Assembly: GCA_902496375.1 (NCBI GenBank)
Contig: CABVAS010000088.1
Location: 1 to 6,667 of the forward strand
Source: an uncultured Collinsella sp.
GTDB taxonomy: Bacteria; Actinomycetota; Coriobacteriia; Coriobacteriales; Coriobacteriaceae
Direction of reading: 5' to 3'
DNA: 6,667 nucleotides
Part shown: positions 1 through 6,405 of the stretch, in pieces
Layout of the letters: each line of letters opens with the position of its first letter
Numbering within the stretch: the first letter of the stretch is position 1
Made by a program: the position numbers and the translations under genes
Notes under the pieces: generated by a model
Databases searched by the model: none
The model's input: the letters and a program-made list of their open reading frames with translations, nothing else
What the model was told of the DNA's origin: nothing

Positions 1-656
1 CGGCCACGCTCGGCGAGCCGGCGGACATGTCCATCTCGCCGGCCAAGACCCCGCAGCCGCGCCATAACATCGACCCCGACAGCACGGCATCCTTCAGTAT
101 TCTCGACGTGCCCTCGCAGGGTGCTCAGGCGCCCGCGCCCACACGTCGTCCCAATCTGTCTCGCGAGGAAGATGCAGGACGTCGCTCTCCGCTCGGCCCC
201 ATCCTTATCGCCTTCATGGCCGGCGTTATCGCATGCTCGGTAATTGGAAACGTCTGGAGCCATGTTGAACAACAGCGAAAAGACGCCGCCAAGGTCGAGA
301 TGTCTATCGAGCAATCGCTCGGCCGCACGCGCTCGGTACATGTGTCGGTCGAGGTCAAGGACGGCGCGACGTGGGACACCGCGCGCGGCGACAGCCAAAT
401 GCTCATTCACATCGTGGGGCGCACGCTCAAAGGGCAGACGATTGACGAGTATCAATACGTCAATTCCGCTGGTGACGGCATCGAGCTCAAGCCCGGCGAC
501 TACGAGCTCACCGTCGACGAACCGCCCGTCGCCACCGACGGCACGCGCTTCCGCGCCTCAAAGCGCATGGTTCCCGTGAGCTTTAACTCGCAGGCGCCCG
601 ATACGGTCGATAGCACTCCGCAGGGCGGGTTTGACCTTTACGCTATTGCTCAATAA
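1..656 (+). CDS. Single-pass membrane protein of unknown function, 5' end outside the window
   Basis: I do not recognise the family. The frame is open from the first full codon at position 3. The first ATG, at 27, has no purine-rich Shine-Dalgarno site before it, so the true start is probably upstream of the window. Counting from that ATG (209 residues), residues 1-54 are Pro/Ser/Arg-rich and look disordered. Residues 56-78 form one hydrophobic membrane segment, with GRR before it and EQQRK after it. Residues 85-100 are a short charged helix. Residues 101-190 are rich in predicted beta strands and contain ELKPGDYELTV, the kind of turn-strand seen in prealbumin-like or carboxypeptidase-regulatory-like folds; this fold match is my inference. 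The positive-inside rule puts the N-terminus in the cytoplasm and the beta domain outside. The gene ends with TAA and no clear terminator follows. It is a real gene judging by its G/C-ending codons, with function unknown. Confidence 0.75.
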   Translation, partial: ATLGEPADMSISPAKTPQPRHNIDPDSTASFSILDVPSQGAQAPAPTRRPNLSREEDAGRRSPLGPILIAFMAGVIACSVIGNVWSHVEQQRKDAAKVEMSIEQSLGRTRSVHVSVEVKDGATWDTARGDSQMLIHIVGRTLKGQTIDEYQYVNSAGDGIELKPGDYELTVDEPPVATDGTRFRASKRMVPVSFNSQAPDTVDSTPQGGFDLYAIAQ

Positions 657-688
657 CTGCGCCTGTCGCTCAACCCCGCCGCCAAGAG

Positions 689-697
689 TGGGACAAT
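689..697 (+). promoter_or_regulatory. Possible extended -10 promoter for the epimerase gene
   Basis: TG at 689-690, one base, then GACAAT at 692-697 fits a TGn-extended -10 with four of six consensus matches. No convincing -35 box lies 16-18 bases upstream, which is tolerated for extended -10 promoters. Transcription would start near 704 and leave a leader of about 32 nt before the ATG at 736. The evidence is weak because it rests on one short motif. Confidence 0.3.
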
Positions 698-735
698 AGC
701 CCTCGACACCGTTGTTTACTATTGGAGGAAGTAGC

Positions 736-1629
736 ATGTCCACCGTCACTACCATCAAGCGCGGCGGCCTCATCGCGGCCATCGATTCCATGGGCGCCCA
801 GCTCACGAGCCTTGCCCTCAACGGCAACGAGTATCTGTGGCAGGGCGACCCGGCCTTTTGGGGCAAGCATGCGCCTATCCTGTTCCCCATCGTGGGATCG
901 CTGCGCAACAACATGGCGACATCTGCGGCCGGCACCTGCGAGATGCCGCGCCACGGACTCGCTCGCATCGTCGAGCACAAGTTGGTCGAGGTTTCGGAGG
1001 ACGGCTCCTCGGTAACGTACGAGATCACTGACACGCCCGAGTCGCTCAAGGCGTTCCCGTTCCACTTTAAGCTCAACATGACCTATGCCCTGACCGGCGA
1101 CGCCACGCTCACGCAGACCTTTGCCGTCACCAACACCGGCGACGTGGCCCTGCCGTTCTCGGTGGGCGGTCATCCTGCATTCAACGTGCCCGCCCCCGGT
1201 GCCGAAGACGAGGCGTTCGAGGATTACGAGCTGGCGTTTACCGAGGCTTGGACTAACGAGGCCCCCATCATCACGCCCGACGGTCTTATGACGTTCGAGG
1301 GCAGCTACAAGGCTCCCGATAACTCGGACGTGCTGCCCATTACGCACCGCAGCTTCGATAACGACGCCATCATGTTCACCGATACCCCGGGCTCCACGCT
1401 CACGCTGCGCGGTCGCAAGTCGGGCCACGGCGTCAAGATCGACTTTGAGGGCTTTAAGTACATCGGCGTGTGGTCTGCCGCCAACGATGCTCCGTTTGTG
1501 GCGCTCGAGCCCTGGACCGGTCATACCACCATGGACACCGAGGACGATGTCTTTGAGCACAAGGTCAACACCATCACGCTGGCGCCGGGCGCTACCGACA
1601 CCCGTTCCTTTAGCGTCACCCTGCTCTAG
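736..1629 (+). CDS. Aldose 1-epimerase family protein, LacX-like
   Basis: This is a predicted mutarotase that interconverts the alpha and beta anomers of aldoses in the cytoplasm. The ATG at 736 is chosen because GGAGG at 724-728 lies 7 nt upstream; an in-frame TTG at 712 lies upstream of that site and is unlikely. The product has 297 residues, normal for the family. Family signatures visible in order are HAPILFPIVGSLRNN (45-59), PRHGLAR (71-77), SVGGHPAFN (about 143-150) and ALEPWTGHTT (about 256-265). By analogy with GalM, His73 and His146 would bind or protonate the sugar and Glu258 would be the catalytic base. The HAPILFP and GGHPAFN blocks point to the LacX-type subgroup, not classical GalM. 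There is no signal peptide. No sugar-catabolic genes lie beside it, so its natural sugar cannot be read from context. It appears to be transcribed alone, between its own leader and a terminator. Confidence 0.93.
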   Translation: MSTVTTIKRGGLIAAIDSMGAQLTSLALNGNEYLWQGDPAFWGKHAPILFPIVGSLRNNMATSAAGTCEMPRHGLARIVEHKLVEVSEDGSSVTYEITDTPESLKAFPFHFKLNMTYALTGDATLTQTFAVTNTGDVALPFSVGGHPAFNVPAPGAEDEAFEDYELAFTEAWTNEAPIITPDGLMTFEGSYKAPDNSDVLPITHRSFDNDAIMFTDTPGSTLTLRGRKSGHGVKIDFEGFKYIGVWSAANDAPFVALEPWTGHTTMDTEDDVFEHKVNTITLAPGATDTRSFSVTLL

Positions 1630-1633
1630 AGGT

Positions 1634-1657
1634 TCCGCCGTTCTGACGAACGGCGGA
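1634..1657 (+). terminator. Perfect 10-bp hairpin after the epimerase gene
   Basis: TCCGCCGTTC (1634-1643) pairs perfectly with GAACGGCGGA (1648-1657) around the loop TGAC, starting 4 nt after the stop codon. No T-run follows, so this is not a classic intrinsic terminator. It may protect the mRNA 3' end or act together with the stronger terminator at 1701-1742. Between the two, at 1686-1696, is a small perfect dyad, GACAA-T-TTGTC, of unknown role. Confidence 0.4.
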
Positions 1658-1700
1658 CCGGTCGACGCTGCGCACCACCCAGAGCGACAATTTGTCATTC

Positions 1701-1742
1701 AAAAGGCAAGGCATGACCAGAAGGTCTATGCCCTGCCTTTTT
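1701..1742 (+). terminator. Intrinsic terminator downstream of the epimerase gene
   Basis: The arms 1701-1718 and 1723-1740 pair around the loop AGAA. The stem has 4 bp, one bulged T, 5 bp, one A/C mismatch, GGCA/TGCC and then AAAA/TTTT. A run of five T follows at 1738-1742. The A-run on the left arm means it could also stop transcription on the minus strand. It separates the epimerase gene from the transporter operon. Confidence 0.75.
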
Positions 1743-1867
1743 CATGCCAACTTGTTCGCTCTGGGTGGCGCCCGCTGGCATTGCCAAAACATCGACGCTC
1801 CCAATGACTACCGTGTGTCTATTAATTTTTCGAGCTTGTGCTGCGCTGCTGGTCGCTGGCGTATATC

Positions 1868-1897
1868 CTGTTAAGTCGTCAGCATACGATTCAACAG
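1868..1897 (+). promoter_or_regulatory. Inverted repeat in the transporter operon leader, abutting the Shine-Dalgarno site
   Basis: CTGTTAAGTCG (1868-1878) and CGATTCAACAG (1887-1897) form an 11-bp dyad with an 8-base centre. As RNA, ten of eleven positions can pair (one G-U, one A/C mismatch). The last G of the right arm is the first G of the GGGAAGG ribosome-binding site (1897-1903). It could be a repressor operator near the transcription start or an RNA hairpin limiting ribosome access. A possible -10, TATATC at 1862-1867, lies directly upstream, but its best -35 (TTGTGC at 1836-1841) has a 20-base spacer, so the promoter call is uncertain. Confidence 0.4.
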
Positions 1898-1909
1898 GGA
1901 AGGCAGATT

Positions 1910-2836
1910 ATGCATTCTCCCCATCAACGCGACGCGCATCCACAGCCGGTATGCAGCCGTCGCATCTTTTTGGGTAGCGCTCTCGCTGCGAGCGCTTCTG
2001 TCGTCGCCGGCGCACTTGCCGGCTGCCAGCGTCCCTCCACGCTGGAAGTAGTTCAGCCCACGACGGGCGGCGGTCGCGATGACCTGTCCGATTCTGTGAT
2101 CGGCAAGGATAAGATCCGCATCGGCATGGAGGCGGCCTACGCCCCGTACAACTGGCAGGTTTCCGAGGCCAGCGAGTTCACGATCCCCATCGACAACGTG
2201 CAGGGCGCCTATGCCGATGGCTACGACGTGCAGATCGCCAAGATCGTCTGCAAGGCTCTCGGCGGCGAGCCCGTTGCCGTCAAGCAGAGCTTCTCGGGCC
2301 TTATCGACTCGCTCAACAACGGCCAGATTGACCTCATCATCGCCGGTATGAGCGCCACGCCCGAGCGCGAGGAGTCCGTCGGCTTTTCCGACCCGTACTT
2401 CATTGGCTACTTTGGCCTGTTCGTAAAAGAGGGCTCGCCCTACCAAAACGCCACCAAGCTTAGCGACTTCAGCGGTGCCACGGTGCTCGGCCAAAAGGAC
2501 ACCATGCTCGATACCGTCATCGACGAGATTCCGGGCGTTGTGCACAAGAACCCGGTCGATTCGGTCCCCACGGTGTTCTCGAATCTGCTGCAGGGCACGT
2601 GCGACGCCGTGACCTACAACACGGAGAACGAAAAGGGCTATATGGCCCAAAATCCCGGTATCGTCCCCATCCACTTTGCCGAGGGCGAGGGCTTTAAGCA
2701 GGAGGTCACGGCAAATGTCGGTTGCCGCAAGGGCTCGGACAAACTGCTTAAGCTCATCGACAAGACACTCAAGGGCATCAGCCAGGAGGAGCGCGACCAG
2801 ATGTGGGACGCGTGCCTCGACCGTCAGCCGGCATAG
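1910..2836 (+). CDS. Polar amino acid ABC transporter, lipoprotein substrate-binding protein (family 3)
   Basis: This is the extracytoplasmic receptor that delivers an amino acid to the permease encoded next. The ATG at 1910 is chosen because GGGAAGG (1897-1903) lies 6 nt upstream. An in-frame GTG at 1838 would put about 24 extra residues before the signal peptide. The signal peptide has SRRIFLG (16-22), a hydrophobic core (23-36) and lipobox LAGC, so Cys39 is the lipidated first residue. SRRxFL resembles a twin-arginine motif. The mature protein shows the type 2 periplasmic-binding fold: KIRIGMEAAYAPYNW (68-82), GYDVQIAKIV (104-113), and DLIIAGMSATPEREESVGFSDPYF (from 141). In this family the Arg of the last motif, here Arg153, binds the substrate carboxylate. 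Where Asp or Glu usually contacts the amino group, this protein appears to have Asn237 (DAVTYNTEN). The segment 83-102 looks longer than usual. Length (308) is normal. The substrate is not certain; a polar or charged amino acid is likely. Confidence 0.93.
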   Translation: MHSPHQRDAHPQPVCSRRIFLGSALAASASVVAGALAGCQRPSTLEVVQPTTGGGRDDLSDSVIGKDKIRIGMEAAYAPYNWQVSEASEFTIPIDNVQGAYADGYDVQIAKIVCKALGGEPVAVKQSFSGLIDSLNNGQIDLIIAGMSATPEREESVGFSDPYFIGYFGLFVKEGSPYQNATKLSDFSGATVLGQKDTMLDTVIDEIPGVVHKNPVDSVPTVFSNLLQGTCDAVTYNTENEKGYMAQNPGIVPIHFAEGEGFKQEVTANVGCRKGSDKLLKLIDKTLKGISQEERDQMWDACLDRQPA

Positions 2837-2845
2837 GGAGGCAGC

Positions 2846-3994
2846 ATGAAAGGCATCAATCGTCTGGCCTCCTTTATCAAGGCCGACCACCGTTATGTGT
2901 ACCTGGGCACGAGCGTTATCGCGGCGCTCGGCTTGGCATTTAGCCAGCGCAACCCCACGCCGCTGAGCTTTTTGGCGCCCACCGGCATCTTCCAGGATTG
3001 CCTTTGGGCGATTCTTTGGGCCTGGATCGTCGTGTCGGCAGCGGCGCTCGTCACCAAGGTTATGCACTGGAACGACTATCGCGAAACGTCGCCGTTTGCA
3101 TCTGAGCGTTGCCGTCGCGGCGCGCGCCTGGGCAGCTATGTCGTGGTTGCCATCGCGGCGATCTTCTTTATCGACCGCTGCGTCATGTCGTTTGTCGACC
3201 TGGTGCAGGTGAGCATTGTCTCGGACTCCAATCCCAGCGACTTTCTGTCGAGCTTGGTCTACATGACCTACAAGAGCGGCGACTTCTTTATCCGCGGTAT
3301 CGAGATCACCATCGCGCTTGCCACCTTCGGCACGGTCATCGCCTTCTTCTTGGCGCTGCTCTTTGTGTTTTTGCGCATTCAGACCTTCGATCGCGTGGAC
3401 AACGACCTGGTGCGCTTCTTTAAGAGCGTCGGCCGCGGCTTTGCGACCATCTACTCCACCAGCGTGCGTGGCACGCCCATGATGGTCCAGGGCCTACTCA
3501 TCTATTACGCGGGCTTCACCGTTTTGCGCGGCATGGGCTTCGAGACCGCCCAGGCCAACCAGATCTGGAGTACCTTCACCGCCGGCCTCGTCACCATCTC
3601 GCTCAACTCTACCGCCTACATGATGGAGGTCCTGCGCGGCGGCATCGAGTCCATCGATCCCGGCCAGGCCGAGGCAGCGCGCTCGCTGGGCCTGTCGCAG
3701 TGGCAGGCTATGCGCAAGGTCGTGTTCCCTCAGGGTATTAAAAACGCGATCCCGGCGCTCACCAACGAGCTCATCATCAACATCAAGGACTCGTCGGTGC
3801 TCTCGGTCATCGGCGTGTTCGACCTCATGTACGCCACCACCACCGTCGCCGGCGTGTACTACCGCCAGATGGAGGTCTACTGCGTGGCGCTCGTGGTCTA
3901 CCTGATCCTGACGCTCGTGGCGAGCCGCCTGCTCGAAGCCTTTGGCAAAAAGCTCGGCGCCGAGGCCCCGGCAACGCTGCCCAGCTCCAATTAG
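2846..3994 (+). CDS. Polar amino acid ABC transporter permease with an extended N-terminus
   Basis: This is the membrane-channel subunit of the importer. The start is fixed by GGGAGG at 2836-2841, which overlaps the last base of the binding protein stop codon; the gap is 9 nt, so the two genes are cotranscribed. At 382 residues it is far longer than the usual 215-250 of HisM/GlnP-type permeases. Residues 1-140 add about three membrane segments (about 17-33, 51-71 and 96-120) with a hydrophilic stretch between the second and third. The canonical permease domain begins at about 146 (DFFIRGIEITI) and has segments near 150-177, 207-228, 243-262, 316-336 and 343-365. Family hallmarks are RGTPMMVQ (208-215), AYMMEVLRGGI (257-267) and the EAA loop GQAEAARSLGL (273-283) ending in VVFPQ, which docks the ATPase. 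Only one permease gene is present, so a homodimer is expected. The role of the extra segment is unknown. Confidence 0.92.
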   Translation: MKGINRLASFIKADHRYVYLGTSVIAALGLAFSQRNPTPLSFLAPTGIFQDCLWAILWAWIVVSAAALVTKVMHWNDYRETSPFASERCRRGARLGSYVVVAIAAIFFIDRCVMSFVDLVQVSIVSDSNPSDFLSSLVYMTYKSGDFFIRGIEITIALATFGTVIAFFLALLFVFLRIQTFDRVDNDLVRFFKSVGRGFATIYSTSVRGTPMMVQGLLIYYAGFTVLRGMGFETAQANQIWSTFTAGLVTISLNSTAYMMEVLRGGIESIDPGQAEAARSLGLSQWQAMRKVVFPQGIKNAIPALTNELIINIKDSSVLSVIGVFDLMYATTTVAGVYYRQMEVYCVALVVYLILTLVASRLLEAFGKKLGAEAPATLPSSN

Positions 3995-4016
3995 GCTCAA
4001 GACGAGGAGAATCATC

Positions 4017-4802
4017 ATGGCAGATACCGCCACTACCAGCACCACGGCCGCCGCACAGACCAATGGCCCGCTCATCCGCGTCGAGGGCCTGCGCAAGAGC
4101 TTCGGCTCGCTCGAGGTGCTCAAGGGCATCGACCTGTCCGTTAACCCCGGCGAGGTCGTCACCATCATCGGCGCCTCGGGCTCGGGCAAGTCGACCTTCC
4201 TGCGCTGCCTCAACCTGCTCGAGACCCCGGACGCGGGCCACATCTGGTTCCACGGCCAGGACCTTACGGCCGAGCGCTGCAACATTAACAAGCTGCGTGA
4301 GGACATCGGCATGGTGTTCCAGGGCTTTAACCTGTTCAACAACATGGATGTGCTCGACAACTGCACGCTTGCGCCCGTCACGCTCAAAAAGATGAGCAAG
4401 GCCGAGGCCGAGAAGGTCGCAATGGAGCATCTGACGAGTGTGGGGCTCGAAAAGTTCGCGCACGCCGCCGTGGGTCGCCTGTCCGGTGGCCAAAAGCAGC
4501 GCGTGGCCATCGCGCGCGCCCTGTGCATGAATCCGCAGATCATGCTGTTCGACGAGCCGACTTCGGCACTCGACCCCGAGATCGTGGGCGAGGTGCTCGA
4601 GGTCATGCGCAAGCTCGCTGCCGACGGCATGACCATGGTCGTCGTCACGCATGAGATGGCCTTTGCCCGAACCGTATCCGACCGCGTGGTCTTTATGGAC
4701 AAGGGCGTGGTACTCGAGGACGCCGCGCCGGCCGAGCTCTTTGGCAACCCCAAACACCAGCGCACTCGTGAGTTCCTCTCGCGTTATCTCGAGGACAAGT
4801 AA
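4017..4802 (+). CDS. Polar amino acid ABC transporter ATP-binding protein (GlnQ/HisP type)
   Basis: This cytoplasmic ATPase powers the importer. The ATG at 4017 is preceded by GAGGAG at 4004-4009 with 7 nt spacing. It lies 22 nt after the permease stop, so all three transporter genes form one operon. The product has 261 residues; a low-complexity Thr/Ala-rich stretch of about 17 precedes the fold. All nucleotide-binding motifs are intact: Walker A GASGSGKST (52-60), Q-loop Gln102 in GMVFQGFNLF, signature LSGGQKQR (155-162), Walker B IMLFDEP with Asp179 and Glu180, D-loop SALD, and His212 in VVVTHEMAFA. The THEMxFA block is typical of ATPases of the polar amino acid uptake family and distinguishes it from peptide or metal importers. 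The NxFNNMDVLDNCTLAP region after the Q-loop also fits that family. Nothing in it looks damaged. The exact substrate cannot be read from this subunit. Confidence 0.95.
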   Translation: MADTATTSTTAAAQTNGPLIRVEGLRKSFGSLEVLKGIDLSVNPGEVVTIIGASGSGKSTFLRCLNLLETPDAGHIWFHGQDLTAERCNINKLREDIGMVFQGFNLFNNMDVLDNCTLAPVTLKKMSKAEAEKVAMEHLTSVGLEKFAHAAVGRLSGGQKQRVAIARALCMNPQIMLFDEPTSALDPEIVGEVLEVMRKLAADGMTMVVVTHEMAFARTVSDRVVFMDKGVVLEDAAPAELFGNPKHQRTREFLSRYLEDK

Positions 4803-4825
4803 CCGACCGCAAACGCTTATGTGGC

Positions 4826-4850
4826 AGGGCCGCTCCGGTGGGGCGGCCCT
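4826..4850 (+). other. Strong GC hairpin between the ATPase and M20 peptidase genes
   Basis: An 11-bp stem (4826-4836 with 4840-4850, one G-U pair) closes on the loop GGT, built from AGGGCCGC on the left and GCGGCCCT on the right. It sits in the 72-nt gap after the ATPase stop codon and 24 nt before the peptidase ATG. No T-run follows (TCGTCATCAC), so full termination is not expected. Likely roles are stabilising the upstream mRNA or partly reducing expression of the downstream gene. Confidence 0.5.
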
Positions 4851-4874
4851 CGTCATCACAATCGAAAGGATGTC

Positions 4875-6302
4875 ATGGCCGAGGTTTGGCGCTTCTTTGC
4901 GCATGAGGATGATTTTGCCGATTTGGACGAAGCTGGTGCGTGCGAGCACCTGGGCCGCGTGCTGTCGTTTCCGACCATCTCGAGTATGGATGCCGAGGCG
5001 GTGAACTGGCAGCCGTTCGACGACCTGCGCGCGTATATGCAGCAGGCTTGGCCGCACGTATTTACGGCGGGTAAGGTCGAGCTTATCGACCATTCGCTAT
5101 TGGTGACGCTTAGCGGTTCCGACCCTGCCCTCAAACCCGTCATGCTCATGGGCCACATGGACGTGGTTCCCGTGGTACCCGGCACCGAGGCTGACTGGAC
5201 GCATGTCCCCTTTAGCGGACATGTGGACGACACCTACATTTGGGGTCGCGGCGCCATCGATATGAAAGACCTGGTCGCAGGCATTCTCGAGGCGGTTGAG
5301 TATGCGCTCGCACACGGCTGGGAGCACGAGCGCACCCTGCTGCTGGCTTTTGGCCAGGACGAGGAAACCACGCAGTTCGGTGCGGGTGCCATCGGCCGCG
5401 TGCTCGAAGAGCGCGGCATTGAGCTTGAGTACCTGATCGACGAGGGCGACTACCGCATCGTTCCGGCTGCCGAGTACGGCGCGGGCGAGGGCTGGCTTAT
5501 GCATGCCGATCTCGCGGAGAAGGGCTACGCCGATATCGTGTTGAGGACGCGTAGCGAGGGCGGGCATTCCTCCAACCCCTACGGGGGCACTTCACTCGAG
5601 GTGCTCAGCCGTGCCATCACCGCAATCTGCGATATCGAGTGGCCGACGCGCGTGACCGACTTGCTTGCCGCCCAACTCGTCGAGTTGGGGCTCTACACGG
5701 CCGATGAAATTGCCGCCAACGGGGATGCCATTGTCCGCGATTGCCTCGCCAGCAAAAAGCTCTATCCGCTGGTGACGACCACCTGCGCGCCCACGCAGAT
5801 CGAGGGTGGCAGCACCGGCGCCAACGTAATGCCGCAGGATATGTGGGCCAACATTAACTTCCGCATGCTCGAGGGTACGAGCGTGGCCGATGTCGTGGCC
5901 TGCTGCCGCGAGGCCGTTGCCGCCGCTGGGCTCGCTGGCCGAGTCGAGGTCGAGCTGGGTCCCGGCAGCTCCGAGCCCTCGCCGTCCCCGCGCGTGGGCG
6001 GTCCGGGGCTCGAGGCCGTTCGCGCCATTGCCACCCGCTATTTCCGTGATCCCAGGGGGACGGAGGAAAACGGATCGTCTGCGGTGGGCCAAGAGCCGAT
6101 GAGCATCGTGCCCTCGACCGTGATTGGTGCAACCGACGCCGCCAACTACCAGCGCATTTGCCACGAGTGCATCCGCTTCTCCGCCTTTGTGGTCGACGAT
6201 GACGAATGCGACCGCGGCGTCCACGGCACCAACGAGCGCATCACCCGTCGCGCCTACCTCCAAGGCATCCGCTTCCTCATCGCCCTGCTCCACACGCTCT
6301 AG
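4875..6302 (+). CDS. M20 family metallopeptidase, carboxypeptidase S / PM20D1-like
   Basis: This is a predicted di-zinc hydrolase that cleaves dipeptides, C-terminal residues or N-acyl amino acids, acting in the cytoplasm since no signal peptide is seen. The ATG at 4875 has AAGGA at 4866-4870, 4 nt upstream. An in-frame GTG at 4821 would place coding sequence through the intergenic hairpin and is rejected. The product has 475 residues. Catalytic motifs in order are GHMDVV (metal ligand His94, with Asp96), WGRGAIDMKD (bridging Asp129), GQDEETTQFGA (Glu163 as base, Glu164 as ligand), DEGD (189-192), the dimerisation-lid stretch SEGGHSSNPYGG, and VHGTNERI near the end with His450 as the last ligand. 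The blocks DWTHVPFSG, YIWGRGA and HGTNERI are characteristic of the carboxypeptidase S/PM20D1 branch and not of PepT or succinyl-diaminopimelate desuccinylase. Its position behind an amino acid importer suggests it feeds on an imported conjugate; that link is inferred. Confidence 0.9.
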   Translation: MAEVWRFFAHEDDFADLDEAGACEHLGRVLSFPTISSMDAEAVNWQPFDDLRAYMQQAWPHVFTAGKVELIDHSLLVTLSGSDPALKPVMLMGHMDVVPVVPGTEADWTHVPFSGHVDDTYIWGRGAIDMKDLVAGILEAVEYALAHGWEHERTLLLAFGQDEETTQFGAGAIGRVLEERGIELEYLIDEGDYRIVPAAEYGAGEGWLMHADLAEKGYADIVLRTRSEGGHSSNPYGGTSLEVLSRAITAICDIEWPTRVTDLLAAQLVELGLYTADEIAANGDAIVRDCLASKKLYPLVTTTCAPTQIEGGSTGANVMPQDMWANINFRMLEGTSVADVVACCREAVAAAGLAGRVEVELGPGSSEPSPSPRVGGPGLEAVRAIATRYFRDPRGTEENGSSAVGQEPMSIVPSTVIGATDAANYQRICHECIRFSAFVVDDDECDRGVHGTNERITRRAYLQGIRFLIALLHTL

Positions 6303-6320
6303 AATGCGACAAAGGGATTG

Positions 6321-6345
6321 AGCCGGCAACTGGCAACCGGTTTCA
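6321..6345 (+). terminator. Weak possible terminator after the M20 peptidase gene
   Basis: CCGG at 6323-6326 pairs with CCGG at 6337-6340, and the stem extends imperfectly outward to GA and TTTC across a bulge. The loop carries the direct repeat GGCAAC-T-GGCAAC (6326-6338). Only three T follow, so it is a poor intrinsic terminator. It is the only candidate found between the peptidase stop and the next promoter. Confidence 0.25.
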
Positions 6346-6366
6346 TCGGTAATGAGATAAAAACTG

Positions 6367-6405
6367 TTATATAAAAAGACTATAATATCTTCAGAAGCAT
6401 ATGCT
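6367..6405 (+). promoter_or_regulatory. Promoter with perfect -10 and two flanking palindromes
   Basis: TATAAT at 6381-6386 is a perfect -10 hexamer in a short AT-rich stretch (about 6346-6395) that stands out from the GC-rich surroundings. No good -35 is seen 17 bases upstream (about 6358-6363), so an activator may be needed. Two perfect palindromes bracket the hexamer: TTATATAA at 6367-6374 and AGCATATGCT at 6396-6405, the second just past the expected start site near 6393. Both could be regulator-binding sites. Confidence 0.5.

Noticed and set aside
1757..1785. GGGTGGCGCCCGC near 1765, resembling part of a T-box motif
   Set aside because: Only the first half matches the T-box consensus. 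There is no specifier stem or following antiterminator/terminator pair, and the adjacent terminator lies upstream and belongs to the epimerase gene.
1871..3067. Long open frame on the minus strand opposite the binding protein gene (398 codons)
   Set aside because: It is the mirror of a strongly G/C-ending coding strand. It has no good start site, its composition (Arg, His, Val, Gly-rich) is typical of antisense frames, and the + strand gene is certain.
3942..4016. TTG at 3942 as the start of the ATPase gene
   Set aside because: It would overlap the end of the permease gene by about 50 nt; the ATG at 4017 has GAGGAG 7 nt upstream.
4821..4874. GTG at 4821 as the start of the M20 peptidase
   Set aside because: It would encode the intergenic hairpin and lacks a Shine-Dalgarno site; the ATG at 4875 has AAGGA at a proper distance and gives the family's normal N-terminus.
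3494..5093. Two overlapping minus-strand open frames of over 420 codons opposite the permease, ATPase and peptidase genes
   Set aside because: They overlap each other and three well-supported + strand genes, with no recognisable motifs; they are antisense shadows of GC-rich coding DNA.
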